A DNA stretch of 64,000 nucleotides from Pedobacter sp. WC2423 (GCF_040822065.1 NZ_CP162005.1:2108001-2172000); one strand, 5' to 3'. Positions 1-10,498 are shown, counted from the first letter of the stretch. A program made the numbers and translations. The notes: generated by a model not told the origin, from the letters alone.

Positions 1-272
1 TTTCTGACAAATTTATTTGAGTTTTTATTATACCCTTCATCAGAACCAGATCTTTCATGTCTGAAGCGGGATTTTTTTATAAAATCGAGAGGTTCCATCG
101 GAAAATAGTTCTCTGAAGGATGCAGCCTGACTACGACTTTAATTTTTGAAACATCAACCGCGTTTACAGTGACAGCAACAGAAGATGGAGACTTTAAAGT
201 ATTGGAAGATTCCACACCTTTTTTGCATCCGCAGGCTAATAAGCACAGGGCTACTAAAATATTTACTTTCAT
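1..272 (-). CDS. Partial lipoprotein (N-terminal 90 residues)
   Basis: The gene starts with ATG at 272 and runs off the left edge of the window. Its N-terminus is a short hydrophobic signal with a lipobox (LLAC, then GCKKG), so the product is probably a lipid-anchored periplasmic or outer-membrane protein. The next 70 residues are polar and start with a Ser/Val-rich stretch; I recognise no domain. The reading frame is open to base 3. A hairpin at 342-378 separates it from the gene upstream on the same strand. Function is unknown. Confidence 0.65.
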   Translation of the reverse strand, partial: MKVNILVALCLLACGCKKGVESSNTLKSPSSVAVTVNAVDVSKIKVVVRLHPSENYFPMEPLDFIKKSRFRHERSGSDEGYNKNSNKFVR

Positions 273-341
273 TGAGTTATTATTTTTTTCTGTAAGATGA
301 AGCCTTTAATGGTTCATGAATGAGGAATAGAAGAGCTAAAA

Positions 342-378
342 AAAATGGTTTTCCAGCTATAATTGGAAAACCATTTTT
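342..378 (-). terminator. Intrinsic terminator
   Basis: A 14-bp perfect stem (AAAATGGTTTTCCA and its complement) with an 8-nt loop is flanked by A and T runs. It lies 29 bp past the stop codon of the secreted protein at 407-904 and would end its minus-strand transcript. Confidence 0.8.
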
Positions 379-406
379 AAAATATCCGGGAAATCAATCC
401 CTGCTT

Positions 407-904
407 TTATTGGATACGGATAGCAGAAACTTTTCCGTCCAAACCATTTTTACGAACGTAAGTAACTTTCACATTACTATCTTCATAATTTTTCTCAAAA
501 GTATCCAGGTAATAACCAGTCACCGTAGTTTTGAATTCAATTACAGTGTAATCATCGTTTGTTTTTCCATCAGGACTATCAAAAATAGTAACACTTCTTC
601 CAGCAGTACCAGAAAGTCTTCCAGATCTCGCTCTGTCATTTATTGAGGTAAATGAAGCAGTAGGATGAAGCAGAAAATTCTTCAGGTTAGCAGTACCACC
701 AAGTGCTATTGAATAATAAGGATTATTTACATTGGCCGGTTGAGTTGCCGCAATAGAGCCAAATACCCCGCATGGACTAGAAAAATCACCAAAATTGTCT
801 TCATACAACTGGATTTCAGCAAATGCCTGTGCATTTGCAGCTTTACTAAATAGAGTACCACCAACAACAGCAACAGCAACGAATAATAATTTTTTAATTT
901 TCAT
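407..904 (-). CDS. Secreted protein, possibly beta/gamma-crystallin-like
   Basis: The 165-residue product begins with a clear Sec signal peptide (KKLLFVAVAVVGG, cleavage near ANAQA, about residue 26). The mature part contains an aromatic stretch EIQLYEDNFGDF and later a SINDRARSGRL segment. Both resemble the Greek-key strands and the (N/D)(N/D)xx(S/T)S calcium-binding motif of beta/gamma-crystallins, although the penultimate Ser/Thr is Arg here. The length fits one crystallin domain with two Greek keys. It stands alone, with a terminator downstream and a very AT-rich upstream region holding two copies of a 16-bp repeat. The fold assignment rests on motif resemblance only; it could be another small secreted beta-protein. 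Confidence 0.55.
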   Translation of the reverse strand: MKIKKLLFVAVAVVGGTLFSKAANAQAFAEIQLYEDNFGDFSSPCGVFGSIAATQPANVNNPYYSIALGGTANLKNFLLHPTASFTSINDRARSGRLSGTAGRSVTIFDSPDGKTNDDYTVIEFKTTVTGYYLDTFEKNYEDSNVKVTYVRKNGLDGKVSAIRIQ

Positions 905-1347
905 TTCTCTTTTGATTAGTAATTAAACATTGAACAATAAAATACACGTTTTAAGTAATTTAAAATTACATTAAATAATTTAAAACAACAATTAATTACA
1001 TTAAATAATATCAAAAATAATAAAAACATTTATATAAATAACTAACAGCATATATAATTTAATAAAAAATAATTAATAATTAATTATAGATAATATAAAA
1101 TATTTAATTAATTACAATAAAAGAATTAAAAGAAACATTTAAACAGAATTAGCACAAACAGACAAACATGCCTCTTTATACTCCAAAAAAGCAGAATTGA
1201 ATAACTAAATTTTAACTTAAAAGCCATATTATTAAAACACACTTGTTATTTAAAAAAATATAACGTCAGGAACAACTTTAAATCTTTTAAGATCAAATAA
1301 TATTTACATTTATAATACAAAAAATCAAATCTGATAACATTCCATAA
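905..1347. other. AT-rich spacer with a 16-bp direct repeat
   Basis: This stretch of about 440 bases is extremely AT-rich and holds no credible ORF. It contains two exact copies of AATTACATTAAATAAT, at 964-979 and 994-1009, exactly 30 bp apart and 60-105 bp upstream of the secreted-protein gene. The reverse complement of the same 16-mer occurs once more, at 11756-11771, upstream of the XRE regulator gene. I see nothing else in it. Confidence 0.6.
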
Positions 1348-3747
1348 TTATCTTTTAGCAAATTTATTCAGATTATAATGTAACGAAACGATAAAATAAC
1401 GGGTAATGATTGTAGATTTTTCATCAATTGTCGAATTGCCAGCGAACGATCTGACAGCATTATTATTTTGATTTAGTAAATCAGAAATCTGCAGACCAAC
1501 TGTCCCCTTATTATTTGGGAATACTTTTCTTTCCAATCCCAGGTTAATAACCAGAGGATTTCCGGCAACAATATTCGTATAACCAGCATTAATTCTTTTC
1601 AATACATCCGCAGTTGCTTTATACTGATAAAAAAAAGAAAAAGCTCCTGACAGGTTAAACTGAAATGTCCGGATATTCAGGTTTTGCTCAGGCAGCGTAG
1701 CAAAATGATTGGAAGTATTAGAGAACATAGCAGATACCTGCGCATTGAATTGCTGTGCATCTATATTGCCGCTTACTGATTGAGAAACTGTCATTATTTT
1801 ATTACGGTTAATCAGCCCTTCTGTAAGCGTCACTAAATTACTATAATTCACTTGCCCGTTGAGAGCTACACGCGCCGGAAAACCCGCTAATTTCAAAGGG
1901 ATTGTATAAGAATAATTTGGAGCAATAGTATATGCGCCATTTAAATTAACATAACTGGTCTGCTGTTTGGTCGTGCCGGAAGAATTTGTAAAAAGAGTTT
2001 TATTTAAACTGATCATATTCCTTCTGATCGTATAATTTACAGATAACAGAAAAGACCGGCCATTTTTAGCCTGACTTCGAAAAACAAGCTCATTGGTATG
2101 ATTAAATGAAGGTTTTAAAGCTGGATTACCAACGATCCTGTTTTGAATATCAGTATCATCTGTATTGAGCTGCAATTGCGCTATAGCAGGGAGCGTTCCC
2201 TGCCCGGTATAAGTAAATTTAATCGAATTCCTGCTGTTAAATAGATAGTTAAAACTGGCCGCAGGATATACCTGGTTAACTTTAACAGACAGAACCTCTG
2301 CTATTTTTTCCTGTTGATTTTCCAGCAGGTTCCGGTTTAAATTTACACCAGCCACAAAATCTATTTTCTCCCCCGAATAGTTATAAGTCAAGCTATAAAG
2401 CTGAGTGTTTATCTTCACCAGGCTATGGTTACTCAGTGAATCCAAAGCGACTGTCTTTTGATCAGTATTAATTTTCGCGGTTTTAAAATCCGAACTAAGA
2501 TTTGATAACTCACTTGAAAAATTAAACTGCAAGCTGCTATGTTCACTCAAAGGTTCCCGAAAATCCAGACTAAATGTTCTTTTCTTCTCCACTGAATTTT
2601 CATTGATCAATAAATTGATAACTGAATCTCTTCCCGTACCGCCAGGAAAAAGATAATCTCGTACCGTATTCCATGTTTTACTATCCTGTTTACCCCGGTC
2701 TCTTTGAACCGACCCCTGCAAAGACAAAGACCGGCCCTCTTTTTTAAAACGGTGATCAATAGAAAAATCAGCCTGATAAGAACTGGAGTTAGCAGAAGAA
2801 CGGGCATTTGAACCCAGATCCTGATTGATTATCCCGGTTTGATGACTTACTTTATCTATATTTAAATAGGAATCAGAAAAAGATAAAGATGGAGAAATCC
2901 TTATCTCTGTTTCTTTACCAGGGTTATAAATCAGAGATGAATTAACCAGGTGCTGCTGAGCTTTATTTTCGGATTTAGCCTCAATGGAATTGAGAATTTC
3001 ACCCGATGGAATAACAGTTTTTATAGCTGAACTGCTACTGGAATTATTGCCTCTTTTATCAAATCTGTAATTTGAAGTAATTTTAACTTGATGACTTAAT
3101 TTATCATTATATACTGTACTGAAACTACTTGAATTGTCTACCCCAAGCGTGTTCTTGGCATAGCTTAAATTGGTACCTGAAGAAATCTGCTGATCATCCA
3201 GCCAGTAGTTCCCGCTCACATCCAGCCCGGCCTTTGAATTATTACCGGCATTAACACCGGCAGTACCGAATTTACCACTGTTAATCCCATTTTTAGTTAC
3301 AATATTGATCATCTTCTGCGGACTCTTCTTCCGGATTCCTGTAAAAGCAGCGTGATCACCATAATCTTCAATTAGCTGGATTTTAGAGACAATTCCCACA
3401 GGAAGCCTGCGGATAAACTCCTTCACATTCCCGGTAAAAAAGTCCTTGCCGTTCACTCTTAATTTATAGACTTCTTTATTTTCATGTTTTAAACTGCCAT
3501 CCTGACCAATTTCCATACCAGGCAGGCGTTTCAGCAGCTCTTCTACCATCAAGCTGGAATCCACGCCATAATACGCAGCATCATATTCAACAGTATCTTT
3601 TTTGATTATAACAGACTGCCGCTTACGGACAATATTGACTTCCTTTAAATTGACACCACTTGAATCTGTTTTAGAAACCTGGGCATTTGTCCCGACCGTT
3701 AACAGTATAAAAAAAAGCAGGAACATCGAAAAACACCATCTCAACAT
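1348..3747 (-). CDS. Outer-membrane beta-barrel protein, TonB-receptor-like
   Basis: The 799-residue product has a signal peptide (residues 1-22, ending in TNAQ), then a plug-like region of about 120 residues (LKEVNIV, VEELLKRLPGMEI, KLRVNGKDFF, IVSKIQLIEDYGDHAAFTGI) and a long barrel of alternating Ser/Asn/Tyr-rich strands. This is the plan of Bacteroidota outer-membrane beta-barrel proteins related to TonB-dependent receptors. The usual N-terminal carboxypeptidase-regulatory-like domain is missing, since the plug starts right after the signal. The gene is isolated: a terminator lies at 3903-3937 and AT-rich DNA follows. The substrate cannot be inferred. It may be a structural barrel instead of a transporter. 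Confidence 0.75.
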   Translation of the reverse strand: MLRWCFSMFLLFFILLTVGTNAQVSKTDSSGVNLKEVNIVRKRQSVIIKKDTVEYDAAYYGVDSSLMVEELLKRLPGMEIGQDGSLKHENKEVYKLRVNGKDFFTGNVKEFIRRLPVGIVSKIQLIEDYGDHAAFTGIRKKSPQKMINIVTKNGINSGKFGTAGVNAGNNSKAGLDVSGNYWLDDQQISSGTNLSYAKNTLGVDNSSSFSTVYNDKLSHQVKITSNYRFDKRGNNSSSSSAIKTVIPSGEILNSIEAKSENKAQQHLVNSSLIYNPGKETEIRISPSLSFSDSYLNIDKVSHQTGIINQDLGSNARSSANSSSYQADFSIDHRFKKEGRSLSLQGSVQRDRGKQDSKTWNTVRDYLFPGGTGRDSVINLLINENSVEKKRTFSLDFREPLSEHSSLQFNFSSELSNLSSDFKTAKINTDQKTVALDSLSNHSLVKINTQLYSLTYNYSGEKIDFVAGVNLNRNLLENQQEKIAEVLSVKVNQVYPAASFNYLFNSRNSIKFTYTGQGTLPAIAQLQLNTDDTDIQNRIVGNPALKPSFNHTNELVFRSQAKNGRSFLLSVNYTIRRNMISLNKTLFTNSSGTTKQQTSYVNLNGAYTIAPNYSYTIPLKLAGFPARVALNGQVNYSNLVTLTEGLINRNKIMTVSQSVSGNIDAQQFNAQVSAMFSNTSNHFATLPEQNLNIRTFQFNLSGAFSFFYQYKATADVLKRINAGYTNIVAGNPLVINLGLERKVFPNNKGTVGLQISDLLNQNNNAVRSFAGNSTIDEKSTIITRYFIVSLHYNLNKFAKR

Positions 3748-3894
3748 AACTCAAACAGGAATTCAGGTAACTAAAAGTCCAATATAGCAATACATAAATG
3801 AAATTCTTTTAAATATCAACTATATACTTATCAATTAAAGTTATATTAAATGATAATTAAAGCAAACTTATTAACATGAAAATCTACCAGTACA

Positions 3895-3937
3895 CAAAAA
3901 AACCTTCTGACAAGAAATATCAGAAGGCCTTTTTTTA
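3895..3937. terminator. Bidirectional intrinsic terminator
   Basis: An 8-bp stem CCTTCTGA (3903-3910) pairs with TCAGAAGG (3920-3927), with an A run before it and a T run after it. It lies just past the stop of the hydroxylase gene on the minus strand and closes the sphingolipid-associated operon. Confidence 0.75.
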
Positions 3938-3965
3938 TGTAAGTCTGGCTTTTAAACCACCTGAA

Positions 3966-4595
3966 TTAAGTGTTCACCTTTTTATCGAAATCTGAACCTA
4001 AAACTTTATCCCAAAGGGCCGAGCTTACCCCATAACCTTTAGTAGAATCAGAATAATGATGCAGCATATGGTGTTGTTTCAATTTCTTCCAGAAAGGATT
4101 TTTAAAGTTAGCATGGTGCAAAGCATAATGCGCCATATCATAAACCAGGTATCCAATTAAGAAGCCTGCAAAAAAGGCATTTATAGTTCCCGCAGGCAGC
4201 AGATATAAAAACAAGTAATAAAGTATCAGTGCCATAGGAATACTGGCAGAGGGCGGCATTACCAGGCGTTTGGCATCATTTGGATAATCATGGTGAACAC
4301 CATGAAAAATAAAATGTATCCGCTTTCCTATTTTGGATTTAGGATAAAAGTGAAAAATATAACGGTGCAGAATATACTCAGCAATAGTCCAGATAAACAG
4401 CCCCAGAACCATCCATCCGGTAAAGCTGAAAAAATTCATAGTTGTTTCAGTCAAAGCAAGCCAGCAGAGATAAGCGATAACCGGAATATAAACAATCAGG
4501 GGTATGTAAAAATGAACTTTTGACAAACGCTCTAAAAATCCGCTTTTGAATATTCTGATAGATTCAGAAGAATTCGAAATAAAATTTTTCTTCAT
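3966..4595 (-). CDS. Fatty-acid 2-hydroxylase-like (sterol desaturase superfamily) membrane enzyme
   Basis: This 209-residue membrane protein has three or four hydrophobic segments (about 28-50, 58-72, 118-150) and the di-iron histidine boxes of the fatty-acid hydroxylase/sterol desaturase superfamily: H77-x4-H82, H94-x3-H98-x2-H101-H102, H156-x3-H160-H161, and H175-H176-x2-H179-H180. Size and spacing match FA2H/Scs7-type hydroxylases, which add a 2-OH to the N-acyl chain of ceramides; 2-hydroxy sphingolipids are known in Sphingobacteriaceae. It lies 26 bp after DUF4833 and about 4.5 kb from serine palmitoyltransferase, which supports acyl-chain 2-hydroxylation. A carotenoid hydroxylase of the same superfamily is a less likely alternative. 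All nine or more ligand histidines appear intact. Confidence 0.8.
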   Translation of the reverse strand: MKKNFISNSSESIRIFKSGFLERLSKVHFYIPLIVYIPVIAYLCWLALTETTMNFFSFTGWMVLGLFIWTIAEYILHRYIFHFYPKSKIGKRIHFIFHGVHHDYPNDAKRLVMPPSASIPMALILYYLFLYLLPAGTINAFFAGFLIGYLVYDMAHYALHHANFKNPFWKKLKQHHMLHHYSDSTKGYGVSSALWDKVLGSDFDKKVNT

Positions 4596-4621
4596 AGCAA
4601 TATAATTAAGAGTATTATTTT

Positions 4622-5194
4622 TTAAATTTTGATCCGTTCAGTAATAACCGCATTATTGGAAGTATTTACACCTTTGATCTCGACGTACTTCACATTAGGT
4701 AACCAGAACGATCCACCTTCTATCCGCAAAAATATGCGTTCTATTTGTATTTTCTTATTATTAACTGTCACATAAACATGATATTTTTTATCTTGCTCAG
4801 ATCTAACCAGATACATCGGCAGCTTCTTATGAGAAACAAAACGTAATTCATACTGATCTTTACCAATTGCTTTGGCATTTATACCATAAGCAAATTTACG
4901 CTGAACGTAACCCAGTTCTTTTTTCTCTCCATTTTCATCATAGCGGATCCAGTAAACAAGAATTGGTTCATCTTTATTGACCTGTCCTTTAGCATCAACA
5001 TTTAATTCACAGATAATGGTATTGGTATTCGGATCCCGCTGCAAATAGAACAGCTGATTGCTGATTCCTTTGGGTACCGGAAATTTCAACGGCGAGGGGT
5101 TACTTTGATCCTGAGTTTGTGAGAAAGCAGTAGCAAAGCTACTTAAAGCTATTGCTGCTGACAGAAAAAACAAACGGAACGATAATGCTTTCAT
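4622..5194 (-). CDS. DUF4833 family periplasmic protein
   Basis: The 190-residue product carries a Sec signal peptide (about residues 1-26, AFSQTQ). The mature domain matches my memory of DUF4833: LFYLQRDPNTNTIICELN, PILVYWIRYDENGEKKEL and a C-terminal VKYVEIKGVN strand. The Tyr-rich beta sheet suggests a lipid- or sugar-binding fold, but no biochemical role is known to me. It sits 26 bp from both its neighbours (DUF5686 upstream, fatty-acid hydroxylase downstream), so the three are almost certainly co-transcribed. From that context I infer a role in envelope lipid handling. Confidence 0.75.
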   Translation of the reverse strand: MKALSFRLFFLSAAIALSSFATAFSQTQDQSNPSPLKFPVPKGISNQLFYLQRDPNTNTIICELNVDAKGQVNKDEPILVYWIRYDENGEKKELGYVQRKFAYGINAKAIGKDQYELRFVSHKKLPMYLVRSEQDKKYHVYVTVNNKKIQIERIFLRIEGGSFWLPNVKYVEIKGVNTSNNAVITERIKI

Positions 5195-5220
5195 GATAAA
5201 TATATTTGACTATTTCCTTT

Positions 5221-7803
5221 TTAAAAATCGAATTTAACTCTCGCACGGATACCCCATTCTGATACACCAGGATTATCCAGATAATTAAATCTTCTCACCA
5301 TATCCACACGCAGTAATTTAAAGATATTACCCACTCCTACACTTCCTTCAATATATGGAGTACTGCTTAATGCGTTGGTTGTTGTTACCCCTTGTTCGTT
5401 TTTAGGGAACTGAAACAATGAAGGATTCATATTTGGATTATTTTCATTTCTTAATCCACCATAGAGCGCCTTGAATGAAACCAGTTCTCTGAATTTTAAT
5501 TTTTTAAGCAATGGTATTTTATTAAAGAAGAATCCATTGAAATTATGATCGATCATGATACTTGCATAGTGATCACTGACAAATTCAAGGAAGTTCATTA
5601 AATTGTATGACATCAATTGATAAGCATACGTCTGATTGGCCCTGTGAATAGTCAATAAAGGAAAAGGGACCTTTCCCAAAATATATCCACCCTCTGCGGT
5701 TACATCTGTATACCCAAATTGTGACAGGTAGAATCTTTTATCTATACTGGCCACAAAATTATGATAATTATACTGACCTCCAAGCACCCCTTTCAAGCCT
5801 GCTGTATAACGCAGATTGAAAATAGGATATTTATCAATAATTGGCGTTCTGTATACTTTTCCCTGGTAAAACTTCTCATAAGGTGCGTAACGTAAACTTA
5901 CCGTAAGCTCAGATGTATTGATTTTATCAACAGGCGTGATCATATGGTCAGCATTAAAGCTATTAAAGCCTAATGACCCGGCTGGTCTTTGTGTCCATTT
6001 ACGGAAACTCAGCCCATAAGAAAAATGGTTTTCAAATTCCCTGGTATAATCGATCTTATAAATATCATTATACGTCATCATATTATTTTCCCCGCGTTTG
6101 AACGAAAGCAGGAAGTTATCTTCCTGTACAAACTGAAGTTCCTGACCAGGGATTTTTGTATCCCTCTGGAAACTTGCACGAACAAAGTTCTGAGGAAAAG
6201 CATAAATTGACTTGTTGTTGATAGAATAAGTTCCGCTTAAGAAATACTTCCACTTCTCATCTTTAAAGCCATACGCAGTATAAGTCTCAAAATAGTATCT
6301 TTTACTTAATGCCGGAGTAGTACGGCCACCCAGACGTAAACGGAAACCCTCTACATTATTGAAACTGTAAAACGTATTGACCGGGCCCATTTCAAATGGC
6401 CCGAAATCTTTGTATCCGGCAAAGAACAAGGTCACAATGTCCATCGTCCTTTTAAAGGATGGGATCGTTTGTAAAGTATCAATATTCTTATAGATTTTCA
6501 GATTATTACCTATCAGTGTATCATTCTGTCTCTGGTTATCCCAGAACTGCTCTGAACGTAATCCTGCCTGCGGACTAACCACCAATGCAGCACCTTTGTA
6601 AACACTGTCCGGTCTTGGATTATTGATTTTGTAATCTTTGAACATGACCGTACGCTGTCCGGTAAAACCTCCTCCTTTATTCTTATTGATACCAAAATCA
6701 ATAATCAGATTTGTTTTGGACAAATGGTATCTGCCATCCGGATTTTTATCAAAATCAAGCTTAGCTTCCAATGCTCTGACGAAGTTAAGATTGATGTTTT
6801 TATTTACGGTCAGGAAAGCATCCTGAACAGCATAATTGCCATCCATCGTAATGTATATCTTACCTTCAAATAAAAGATCCGAATTATTTCTTGGAATAAA
6901 AGAAAGCTCAATCAGCTGAGGACTGTGTGTTTTTATAGTATCAGTGATAAAAAATTTATAGAAAGTAGGTGCCGAATCAGCAATCGGGCTTAAAAACTGG
7001 TTACTTACTATAGAAATATTACTATCATAAATATTAATGTCTGCGTACATCCTTTCAAAATACTTACTCAGCCCTTCGGTGTCAATAAATTTACTGTCAT
7101 AATTCACATGCTTATCACCAGTAATAATTGTCTTTTTCTTATCCGGAGATTTCTGTAAATAGACCTGTGATACTTTTTCTTCCATAAAAACCGGAAGTGT
7201 TAACTTACCACCAATCTTAGTAGAATCCTGTTTTTCAAAAAGAAACTGGTAGTTCTTGAAAATACGTTTATTCTGAAATTTCTCAGACAGGTTACTTAGA
7301 GAAAACAGCATTTGCTCATACTGCTGGTATTCTACATGGTCATAATTCTTATTCTGATTTTTAGCTTTATTTTCAATTACTTTTCTGATCAGCTCAACCG
7401 CAGGATTATTTTTATTTCTGTAAGCAGGTCTTTTATTAGAACTGATCACAACTTCTGTCAGTTTTTGAGATTCTGATTGCAACTTAACATTAACCACTTG
7501 CGTCTCTCCAGGTTTAACGGTCACGTAAGATGTTTTATACCCTACATAACTAATTTGCAATTGCGTATGCTGCTCACTTGTTGAAATGGTATACTTACCA
7601 TCCACATCCGTTTTAGTGATAATCCCTGTCCCCTTAAAGAGAACTGTGGCATAAGGAACCGGATCTTTATCGGTTGCATCAGATACTGTACCTGTGATTA
7701 CTGTACGCGAAACAGTTGCAGGTTGCTGAGCCGCAGATTTAAATGCAAAAAATGGCATCACTAAAGCACAGATCAGTATGATTTTTTTTAGGTGAGGTTT
7801 CAT
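5221..7803 (-). CDS. DUF5686 outer-membrane protein with carboxypeptidase-like regulatory domain
   Basis: This protein of 860 residues has a signal peptide (to about residue 25), a CarboxypepD_reg-like beta-sandwich at about 33-115 (TVSDATDKDPVPYATV through VNVKLQSES) and a long DUF5686 region that ends in Tyr/Phe-rich barrel strands. It finishes in RVKFDF, a typical outer-membrane barrel C-terminus. Such proteins sit in the outer membrane of Bacteroidota; their role is unknown. It is the first gene of the DUF5686-DUF4833-hydroxylase operon, 165 bp downstream of the epimerase gene. The short neat spacing to DUF4833 suggests that the pair works together, perhaps in moving or sensing a lipid. 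Confidence 0.8.
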   Translation of the reverse strand: MKPHLKKIILICALVMPFFAFKSAAQQPATVSRTVITGTVSDATDKDPVPYATVLFKGTGIITKTDVDGKYTISTSEQHTQLQISYVGYKTSYVTVKPGETQVVNVKLQSESQKLTEVVISSNKRPAYRNKNNPAVELIRKVIENKAKNQNKNYDHVEYQQYEQMLFSLSNLSEKFQNKRIFKNYQFLFEKQDSTKIGGKLTLPVFMEEKVSQVYLQKSPDKKKTIITGDKHVNYDSKFIDTEGLSKYFERMYADINIYDSNISIVSNQFLSPIADSAPTFYKFFITDTIKTHSPQLIELSFIPRNNSDLLFEGKIYITMDGNYAVQDAFLTVNKNINLNFVRALEAKLDFDKNPDGRYHLSKTNLIIDFGINKNKGGGFTGQRTVMFKDYKINNPRPDSVYKGAALVVSPQAGLRSEQFWDNQRQNDTLIGNNLKIYKNIDTLQTIPSFKRTMDIVTLFFAGYKDFGPFEMGPVNTFYSFNNVEGFRLRLGGRTTPALSKRYYFETYTAYGFKDEKWKYFLSGTYSINNKSIYAFPQNFVRASFQRDTKIPGQELQFVQEDNFLLSFKRGENNMMTYNDIYKIDYTREFENHFSYGLSFRKWTQRPAGSLGFNSFNADHMITPVDKINTSELTVSLRYAPYEKFYQGKVYRTPIIDKYPIFNLRYTAGLKGVLGGQYNYHNFVASIDKRFYLSQFGYTDVTAEGGYILGKVPFPLLTIHRANQTYAYQLMSYNLMNFLEFVSDHYASIMIDHNFNGFFFNKIPLLKKLKFRELVSFKALYGGLRNENNPNMNPSLFQFPKNEQGVTTTNALSSTPYIEGSVGVGNIFKLLRVDMVRRFNYLDNPGVSEWGIRARVKFDF

Positions 7804-7968
7804 AATTATATCAAAGCAAATTTCAAAAAAAATACCTGCGGACGGACTAATGCAGTAAAAAAGTCAATAATAAGAGCAAAAAAAAGATCCATTTTATAAC
7901 CCATAAACACCTTCATATCAACAAATAACAATTTAAAACTAATATTAAATTTCAGAGATCGCAGCTAT

Positions 7969-8958
7969 TTATAGCCATTTATTATTCTTGTACCAATTTA
8001 CTGTTTCCACTAATCCTTTTTCCAGATTATAAACAGGTTTAAACCCAAAATCTTTTTGGAGTTTTTCAATACTGCATGCCCAGTTAATGGCAGTCAGTTC
8101 ATTTATCTTTTCTTTATTCAGTGTAGGAGCATCTGCAGAGTTTTTATAGATCAGTTCCATTAACGCTGCCAGTGCAGCAACTGCCGGAACAGGCAGATGA
8201 AACTTCCATGTTTTTTTCTGCAACGCTTTCTTCACTCCTTCCGCTAAAGCGTACCTGTCATAGATACCACCATCAGACACATTATATTGTTTATTTGTTA
8301 CATCTGAAAACAAGGCTTCTATAATAATTCTGGCAAGGTCTTTCACATAGATGAAACTGATCTGCTGCTTAAAACTGCCAATATGAGGCTCAAGCCCTTT
8401 GTTTATAGTTTGCAATAAAATAAAAATATCTTTCTCCCTTGGCCCGTAAACCGCTGTAGGACGGATTACCAAAAGCGGCAGTCCTTTGATTTCTTTCAGG
8501 TACTGCTCTGCCAATAACTTACTTGCGCCATAGTTAGTTACAGGATGAGCCGGAGAATTATCTTCAATCAGGCCATTCAGGTCCGTTAAAGGACCAAGCG
8601 CTGCAAGACTGCTGACAAAAATGAATTTCTCCAGGTTAATAGCCGCTGTTACAGCTGCTAAAGCAAGGTTCTGAGTATATACTGCGTTAACAGTATTGTA
8701 TTCTTCCTGAGTTTTAGCCCTGGTAATACCAGAAGCGTGTATAATGTAGCTGTATTGTTTTTCTTCTAATTCTTTTTGAAGTGAATTGATGTCACTGAAA
8801 TCAGGGTGCGTATACTGAATATCAAATTCCTGAAGATGTTTAATATGACTAGTTGGTCTTACCGCTGCAAAAACCTCTAAATCAGCCGAAATAGCTGCAG
8901 CAATCAAATGGAATCCAACGAAACCACTTGCTCCGGTTATCAATACCCGCTTTTTCAT
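7969..8958 (-). CDS. NAD(P)-dependent epimerase/reductase, candidate 3-ketosphinganine or ceramide reductase
   Basis: This 329-residue extended short-chain dehydrogenase has the Rossmann motif GASGFVGFH at 9-17 and the catalytic pair Y143-x3-K147 with an upstream VSSLA. The superfamily covers sugar epimerases and reductases. Bacterial sphingolipid pathways use a member (CerR of Caulobacter, BT_0972 of Bacteroides) to reduce the 3-keto group of ketosphinganine or keto-ceramide. Because the gene follows serine palmitoyltransferase on the same strand, that reaction is the best guess. Its start codon overlaps the stop of a 54-codon ORF in an ATGA arrangement, which hints at translational coupling. 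The substrate is inferred from context alone. Confidence 0.75.
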   Translation of the reverse strand: MKKRVLITGASGFVGFHLIAAAISADLEVFAAVRPTSHIKHLQEFDIQYTHPDFSDINSLQKELEEKQYSYIIHASGITRAKTQEEYNTVNAVYTQNLALAAVTAAINLEKFIFVSSLAALGPLTDLNGLIEDNSPAHPVTNYGASKLLAEQYLKEIKGLPLLVIRPTAVYGPREKDIFILLQTINKGLEPHIGSFKQQISFIYVKDLARIIIEALFSDVTNKQYNVSDGGIYDRYALAEGVKKALQKKTWKFHLPVPAVAALAALMELIYKNSADAPTLNKEKINELTAINWACSIEKLQKDFGFKPVYNLEKGLVETVNWYKNNKWL

Positions 8959-9097
8959 ATCGCTTTTTCAAATAACTGCGAATAAAAAGTAAGACCATTT
9001 TTAACAGATCGTTGCCCAAAACAAGGCTTGTAAAAGCTAAGTATATGCCCCTGAAATACAAATAAGTCAGGAACACAACTAAAATCCTTTTTGCCAT
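8882..9097 (-). CDS. Possible small hydrophobic protein between SPT and epimerase
   Basis: A 71-codon ORF starts with ATG at 9097 (an in-frame TTG lies at 9106) and overlaps the start of the epimerase gene by 77 bp. Residues 4-45 are strongly hydrophobic (ILVVFLTYLYFRGIYLAF, then KMVLLFIRSYLKKRYE), enough for one or two membrane helices with a basic end. I do not recognise the family. A second ORF of 54 codons in another frame (9119-8955) fits the gap exactly, 3 bp after the SPT stop and with an ATGA overlap to the epimerase, but its sequence looks less protein-like. At most one is likely real. The overlap with the epimerase lowers confidence. Confidence 0.33.
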   Translation of the reverse strand: MAKRILVVFLTYLYFRGIYLAFTSLVLGNDLLKMVLLFIRSYLKKRYEKAGIDNRSKWFRWIPFDCCSYFG

Positions 9098-9122
9098 TAC
9101 GGGCAACGCTCTGTTTCATAAC

Positions 9123-10346
<1,224 letters not shown>

Positions 10347-10456
10347 TTACTTCAGATAGATTCATAATTTATTTTATTCATACACAGCCTCATACAAAAA
10401 ATACCGCAATGAAACATGATCTAATATATTAAAAATATGTTAATTTTAAGATAGAC

Positions 10457-10464
10457 AAAAGTAA
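10457..10464 (-). promoter_or_regulatory. Candidate -7 box for the SPT transcript
   Basis: TACTTTTG on the minus strand matches the Bacteroidota -7 consensus TAnnTTTG. I see no good -33 TTG at the expected distance, where the operator-like site at 10474-10498 lies instead. The leader would be about 120 nt. Confidence 0.4.
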
Positions 10465-10473
10465 ATTATTCTT

Positions 10474-10498
10474 AGACCATAACCGTATTTTAGTCTAT
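10474..10498. promoter_or_regulatory. TetR operator-like site upstream of SPT
   Basis: A 25-bp site has inverted arms TAGAC and GTCTA separated by 15 bp. It has the same arm sequence, spacing and length as the site upstream of the TetR gene (11235-11259). It covers the region between a -33 position and the TACTTTTG box, where a repressor could block polymerase. Confidence 0.6.

Noticed and set aside
8955..9119. 54-codon ORF that exactly fills the SPT-epimerase gap
   Set aside because: Position is attractive (ATGA overlap), but the sequence looks less protein-like than the hydrophobic frame; kept only as an alternative in that entry.
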